DNA from: Chitinophagaceae bacterium
GTDB taxonomy: Bacteria; Bacteroidota; Bacteroidia; Chitinophagales; Chitinophagaceae
Reading direction: 5' to 3'
DNA: 64,000 nucleotides
NCBI GenBank assembly: GCA_020403455.1
Contig: JADBXP010000010.1
Span: forward strand, 124,001 to 188,000
The position numbers and the translations under genes were made by a program. Shown here in pieces: positions 59,878-64,000 of the stretch (the stretch's first letter is position 1; each line of letters starts with the position of its first letter). The notes under the pieces were generated by a model, which saw only the letters and a list, made by a program, of their open reading frames with translations, did no database searches and was not told the DNA's origin.

Positions 59878-61854
59878 TCAGATACCTTCTGCCGCATCAT
59901 GGAATACGCGTTTAAGTTTAAGATCTGCCACGGGAGCAACAATGAGTGGAAATTTCTCTACTGATACATTGCTGGGGTCTAATCCAAAACCACGTTCTTC
60001 TCCTAAACTAATCTCTTTGAGCCAGAAGTAGACTTTCATGATCACTCTTTCTGTGAATGGAAGTTCATTGTCCTGGCTTAAATATTTTTCAAGAACTACG
60101 AACTGAAAATCTCCGGCCACTTTGTTTTTTTCTAGACTTTCATAGCGGCTGGTAATGTTCACTTCCTTGTTTTTAACCAGGTCTTCCACCACTTTTCTGA
60201 ACATCAGATTGATCCTTTGTTCCACGCGGAATCCCAGCCGGAATTCCACCCGAATGATGTCGTTGGGAATGATGTGTTCTACATTGTATTCACAAGTATA
60301 CGGTTCATCTAATACATCCACATGCACGAACCAATAGATGTCTGCTCTCTTGGGTTTTTTGTTGAGAATGGAATACATGATCTTGTGTTCAATCTCTTTC
60401 GGATTGTTCGCACTGGTCATGTACACCAGATGGGTGGCATGTTTTGGAATGGATCTGTCGTTACTCAGTTCCTGTAAAAGTGGAATGTATTGCTCCAGTC
60501 TAACAAATTCTACGTAGCGGTTTTTGATTTTCCGGCTGCGGTACCAAACGTACATGACTGCGAAGAGGGCTCCCCCGACAATCAGGGTTACATAACCTCC
60601 GTGTAGAAATTTTTGCAGGTTAGCAATCAAAAATGAGATTTCAATCAACAAATAAACGATGAGGTAGAGATAGATCAGAGAGGAATTTACCCTTCGGCTC
60701 ACCAAGAAGTTGGCAAACAATATTGAGGTACTGATCATACAGAGTGTAATCGCCAGACCATAGGCCGCACCCATATTTTCTGATTTTTGAAAATAGAGAA
60801 CGATACCAACACAACCTATATACATCAGAAGATTGATTCCAGGGATATACAGTTGACCCTTTTCCTCAGTTGGATAAACGATTTTCATTTTTGGCCATAG
60901 ATTAAGTCGCATGGCTTCACTGATCAATGTGAAAGAACCAGAAATCAGCGCCTGTGAGGCAATGACTGCAGCTACGGTAGAAATGATGATACCTATCAGC
61001 TTGAACCAGTAGGGCATGATACCAATGAAGGGATTGAATCCATCTATCTGTATAATTTGTCCCTTGTAGTTGGCGAGTAACCAGGCTCCTTGTCCGATGT
61101 AATTCAATAGGAGACAAATTTTCACAAAGATCCAGCTCACACGGATGTTGTTTTTACCACAATGCCCCAAATCACTGTAGAGCGCTTCTGCCCCTGTTGT
61201 ACAGAGAAATACCGCGCCTAGAATCCAAAAGCCTTTTGGGTATTTGCTTAATAGTTCTATGGCATAATGAGGACTAAAAGCCTGGAAAACATGGATTTCA
61301 TCCATCAGGTGTATAGAACCTAAAACTGCCAGCATGGAGAACCAAAGAAACATGATGGGTCCGAAGAATTTTCCAATGGATGCGGTACCAAACTGCTGAA
61401 GTAGGAAGAGCAATGTTATAATTCCAATAACGATTCCGATGATTGTATTGAGTTGGATATTTTCTAGGGCTTTTATTTGCTTCAACCCCTCAATAGCAGA
61501 GGTAACAGTAATGGGCGGGGTGATAATCCCATCAGCCAAAAGTGCAGCTCCTCCCAGCATGGCAGGTATCACCAGCCATTTTTTCCTTCTCCGCACCAAT
61601 GCATACAGACTAAAAATACCTCCCTCGCCCTTGTTATCTGCTCGAAGGGTCAGGATAACATATTTAACTGTGGTTTGCAGCGTGAGCGTCCAGATGATGC
61701 AGGAAAGTGAACCCAAGATGAGTTCTTCATTAATCACCCGTCCTTTGATGATCTCATTGAGAACATAGAGCGGAGAGGTTCCAATGTCTCCGTAAATGAT
61801 ACCGAGCGCGATGATTAATCCCGCAGCGGTTGCTTTATTCGTTTGCTTGCCCAC
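59878..61854 (-). CDS. kup: Kup-family potassium uptake protein
   Basis: 658 residues from a GTG start. About 12 membrane helices follow the family opening ALGIIYGDIGTSPLYVLNEI; other Kup motifs are DNKGEGGIFSLYALVRRRK and GTTGAEALYSDLGHCGK-like sequence (LCTTGAEALYSDLGHCGK). The C-terminal 200 residues are cytoplasmic. It imports potassium with protons. A promoter box is 31 bases upstream. Confidence 0.93.
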   Translation of the reverse strand: MGKQTNKATAAGLIIALGIIYGDIGTSPLYVLNEIIKGRVINEELILGSLSCIIWTLTLQTTVKYVILTLRADNKGEGGIFSLYALVRRRKKWLVIPAMLGGAALLADGIITPPITVTSAIEGLKQIKALENIQLNTIIGIVIGIITLLFLLQQFGTASIGKFFGPIMFLWFSMLAVLGSIHLMDEIHVFQAFSPHYAIELLSKYPKGFWILGAVFLCTTGAEALYSDLGHCGKNNIRVSWIFVKICLLLNYIGQGAWLLANYKGQIIQIDGFNPFIGIMPYWFKLIGIIISTVAAVIASQALISGSFTLISEAMRLNLWPKMKIVYPTEEKGQLYIPGINLLMYIGCVGIVLYFQKSENMGAAYGLAITLCMISTSILFANFLVSRRVNSSLIYLYLIVYLLIEISFLIANLQKFLHGGYVTLIVGGALFAVMYVWYRSRKIKNRYVEFVRLEQYIPLLQELSNDRSIPKHATHLVYMTSANNPKEIEHKIMYSILNKKPKRADIYWFVHVDVLDEPYTCEYNVEHIIPNDIIRVEFRLGFRVEQRINLMFRKVVEDLVKNKEVNITSRYESLEKNKVAGDFQFVVLEKYLSQDNELPFTERVIMKVYFWLKEISLGEERGFGLDPSNVSVEKFPLIVAPVADLKLKRVFHDAAEGI

Positions 61855-61885
61855 TGGTCAGAGAAACTTTAGCCGTTAGTTTTAA

Positions 61886-61893
61886 CAAATGTA
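61886..61893 (-). promoter_or_regulatory. -7 box (TAnnTTTG) for kup
   Basis: Reads TACATTTG on the minus strand, perfect match, 31 bases before the kup GTG. Confidence 0.55.
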
Positions 61894-61978
61894 TAAGTAA
61901 TTTTTTATGCTTTCAGCTATAATATTGGAATTAACGGTTTTATCTGCTTTCAGAACTTCTAACAGGCGGTACGCAGCG

Positions 61979-61986
61979 TATATTTG
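61979..61986 (+). promoter_or_regulatory. -7 box (TAnnTTTG) for the secreted protein gene at 62004
   Basis: TATATTTG, perfect match, 17 bases before the ATG. Confidence 0.6.
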
Positions 61987-62003
61987 TTGTACAAAAGTGA
62001 CAT

Positions 62004-63527
62004 ATGGCCAAATTGAGATTATTTATAATAATAGCAATTGTTGCACTGGCAGGGGAAATCACTGCCCAGAATATCTATTATAGTGACCCCGACAGAACCG
62101 ACCCTAAAACCCTTCAATTTGAGTTAATTGGCAAACTGGGCGGGCAATTTTTGGTGTATAAAAGCTACCGTGACCAACATTTTATCTATGTTTATGACAA
62201 TGGAATGCGGACCCTGGACAAGGTAAAATTGCCCATAGAAAATGGTCGTTTACTGAGTACAGATTTTTTGGTTTATCCTGATTTCGCCTGGTTTTTTTAT
62301 CAGTATTATTACAAGGGAGCCATTTACGCGGCTGCCCTCAAGATTGACCCTTCCGGAAAACCTGTTGGAAATGAAATAGTTCTTGACTCAACACAGCGCC
62401 AGAGTCTTTCCAACAGTAAGGTCTATTCAGTGATCAACAGCGAAGACAAGAACCAGATCATGGTGTTCAAAATCAATACCACCAATGATCGACGCCATGT
62501 ATTGACTACTTGTTTGTTCAACAAAGAACTTAGCCTGCAGAAGCGCTCTGTCGTTCCTGTTGAAATGCCCCAAACCAATGATTTCTTGTCCGAGTTTACC
62601 TTATTCAATGACGGTGAAATGGCCTGTATCAGAGCTTCGGGTACTTCCAGCAACGACAACATCAATAAAGTCACTGTGATTTTTAAAGATCCGCTTTGGG
62701 ATGCCCTTAGCATGGGGGAATTGTCTGTCAAAGGGATATTTATGGATGATATCAGGATGCGTGCTGATAACATCAATAAACATTATGTCATTACTTCCTT
62801 CTTTAGCAAAATGAAGAGAGGAAATATCGACGGCTTGTATTATGCGGTATGGGATAAAGAAAGACATACAGAGGTAATGCATGCCAGTACAATTTTTTCT
62901 GAGGAGCTAAGAGCTGATGCCCGCGGAGATGGTGCCATCAAAACCGCCTTCAATGATTTTTATATCAAGCAATTGGTGATGCGTCGGGATGGAGGCTTCA
63001 TTCTGGCTGCCGAATCTGTCTATACTTCTACCCGGGGGGGCAACCTGAATCGCTGGGATTATCTCTATGGTTCTCCTTTTCGCATGACCAATGATTACTT
63101 TCTCTGGAACAATCCAATGGGGTTCTATCCCTGGGGATACAACGGTATGTTCAACTCCAACAACTTCACCCGCTTTTATGCAGAAAATGTGATGGTTTTG
63201 TCGTTTGATCCTGCAGGGAAGCTCGAGTGGAGCAATATCGTTCGTAAGTCACAGTTCGATGACAACAAGGATGATATGATTGGGTTTGCACTTGTCAATA
63301 CCGGAAATCAACTGCATTTTCTTTTCAATTCCTACGAAAAAAGAATACAAATTCTTTCTGACCAAAGCATTACTTCCGAGGGACAACTCATCCGTAACCC
63401 CACTTTAAAAAATTTGGACAGGGGATTTGAATTCATGCCCAGGCATGCCAAACAAGTCGGACTTAGACAGGTATTGATACCTTGTCAGTACAGAGGGTAT
63501 ATCTGTTTTGCCAAAATAGAATTTTAA
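62004..63527 (+). CDS. secreted protein of unknown function
   Basis: 507 residues with signal peptide MAKLRLFIIIAIVALAGEITA. I do not recognise a catalytic motif. The sequence is beta-rich with repeated short strands separated by D, N and G (for example LGGQFLVYKSYRDQHFIYVYD and MRRDGGFILAAESVYTS), which suggests a beta-propeller or similar repeat fold. An aromatic and Asn-rich insert NMGFYPWGYNGMFNSNN-like stretch lies near residue 370. The downstream gene begins eight bases after its stop, so the two may be coexpressed. Function unknown. Confidence 0.75.
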   Translation: MAKLRLFIIIAIVALAGEITAQNIYYSDPDRTDPKTLQFELIGKLGGQFLVYKSYRDQHFIYVYDNGMRTLDKVKLPIENGRLLSTDFLVYPDFAWFFYQYYYKGAIYAAALKIDPSGKPVGNEIVLDSTQRQSLSNSKVYSVINSEDKNQIMVFKINTTNDRRHVLTTCLFNKELSLQKRSVVPVEMPQTNDFLSEFTLFNDGEMACIRASGTSSNDNINKVTVIFKDPLWDALSMGELSVKGIFMDDIRMRADNINKHYVITSFFSKMKRGNIDGLYYAVWDKERHTEVMHASTIFSEELRADARGDGAIKTAFNDFYIKQLVMRRDGGFILAAESVYTSTRGGNLNRWDYLYGSPFRMTNDYFLWNNPMGFYPWGYNGMFNSNNFTRFYAENVMVLSFDPAGKLEWSNIVRKSQFDDNKDDMIGFALVNTGNQLHFLFNSYEKRIQILSDQSITSEGQLIRNPTLKNLDRGFEFMPRHAKQVGLRQVLIPCQYRGYICFAKIEF

Positions 63528-63535
63528 ATTGCACC

Positions 63536-64000
63536 GTGGTCTTTTTATTCAGGGATAAATCACTCGTCAATATCATTTTACTCATTTTACTGAGTATAGG
63601 TATTCATGCGCATTTGTTGTGGTCGCCGGTATTGATAAGTACGACACCCGAAAGTGGATGGCTATCTGAGTGGATTGCCGGTTATTTTTCCGGACTTCAC
63701 CCCACTGTTTTGTTTGTATTGTTTCAGATTTTACTGATATCACTTGCCCTGCGTTTGAATGGTATCATGGACAGGATGCGGATGTTCCCAACATCAACAT
63801 ATCTGCCCGCACTCACCCTGGTGATGCTGTCCGGTCTTTTTCCATCCTGGTGTCATTTTAGTCCCGCTCTGGTTTCAGGACATCTTCTCTTATGGATTTT
63901 CTCCCGCATATGTGACCTGCCTCAACAAACACAGGTTAGGTCTGCCTTGCTGAACAATGGATTGTTATTGGGAATTGCCGTGATAGCGTACCATCCTATG
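63536..64000 (+). CDS. integral membrane protein, DUF6427-like (5' part only)
   Basis: 155 codons are visible from a GTG start; the frame runs off the window. The segment starts VVFLFRDKSLVNIILLILLS and contains at least three hydrophobic helices. Opening helix plus the FRDKS motif resemble the DUF6427 membrane proteins of Bacteroidota, sometimes mislabelled as beta-carotene monooxygenases. No function can be assigned. Too short to appear as a closed frame because the stop is beyond the window. Confidence 0.65.
   Translation, partial: MVFLFRDKSLVNIILLILLSIGIHAHLLWSPVLISTTPESGWLSEWIAGYFSGLHPTVLFVLFQILLISLALRLNGIMDRMRMFPTSTYLPALTLVMLSGLFPSWCHFSPALVSGHLLLWIFSRICDLPQQTQVRSALLNNGLLLGIAVIAYHPM

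Noticed and set aside
1-64000. tRNA or rRNA genes, CRISPR arrays, insertion sequences, integrases, toxin-antitoxin or restriction genes
   Set aside because: Intergenic gaps were read for these and none was found.

Overview
The window comes from a Bacteroidota chromosome, most likely a member of the Chitinophagaceae or a close relative. Evidence: gliding-motility genes gldF and gldG; many start codons preceded by the Bacteroidota -7 promoter element TAnnTTTG and few recognisable Shine-Dalgarno sequences; a fused MurF-alanine racemase; a TonB receptor paired with a HmuY-type lipoprotein; a bacterial geranylgeranylglyceryl phosphate synthase; a LytS/LytTR pair; and many lipoprotein signals. The placement is inferred from gene content, not from a phylogeny. 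The window is densely coded. It has no tRNA or rRNA, no CRISPR array, no insertion sequence and no phage genes that I can see. No gene-free stretch exceeds 300 bases; the longest are 24145-24428, 6665-6883, 42416-42621, 46579-46779 and 13933-14129.

Layout. 1-2287: part of an ABC efflux system (permease cut by the window edge, plus a lipoprotein HlyD adaptor). 2384-6664: a compact sucrose unit (GPH-family sugar transporter, fructokinase, amylosucrase-like GH13 enzyme). 6884-10618: altronate dehydratase with small secreted and membrane proteins. 10621-16166: housekeeping block of acpP-fabF-rnc, methylmalonyl-CoA epimerase and an iscS-iscU-iscA iron-sulfur operon that ends in a strong terminator. 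16310-18797: gldF-gldG. 18819-23079: TerC-type transporter, MurF-Alr fusion and lspA. 23095-27743: envelope genes including a TonB receptor/HmuY pair. 27885-32239: ileS and a DksA-like protein with a long Lys/Ala/Pro tail. 32260-35794: MsbA-type exporter, divergent rbfA and a LolC/E-like permease. 35816-42415: transketolase N-terminal subunit, frr, EamA transporter, PPK2, mscL, scpA and dxs. 42622-46578: LytS/LytTR two-component pair, M28 peptidase and GGGP synthase. 46780-49213: GMC oxidoreductase and its small partner. 49229-53831: two large, partly identical secreted proteins with a formylglycine-enzyme-like fold and a LamG-like C terminus. 53954-64000: metG, two LD-carboxypeptidases, two membrane-anchored hydrolases, a Kup potassium transporter, an unknown secreted protein and the start of a membrane protein.

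How the genes fit together. The clearest functional module is sucrose use: import, cleavage with glucosyl transfer, and phosphorylation of the released fructose. Cell-envelope construction is the other theme (FabF/ACP, MurF-Alr, LspA, MsbA-like and Lol-like exporters, LD-carboxypeptidases). Most genes are ordinary for the phylum. I did not find a convincing new multi-gene system. The most unusual items are the mosaic pair of secreted FGE-like/LamG proteins, the histone-H1-like tail on the DksA-family protein, a long hairpin between acpP and fabF, and consensus -7 boxes that almost touch the start codon at several genes.

All functions are assigned by reading the translations; no database search was run. 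Start codons were moved inward from the longest open frame where a promoter box, signal peptide or family length argued for it.
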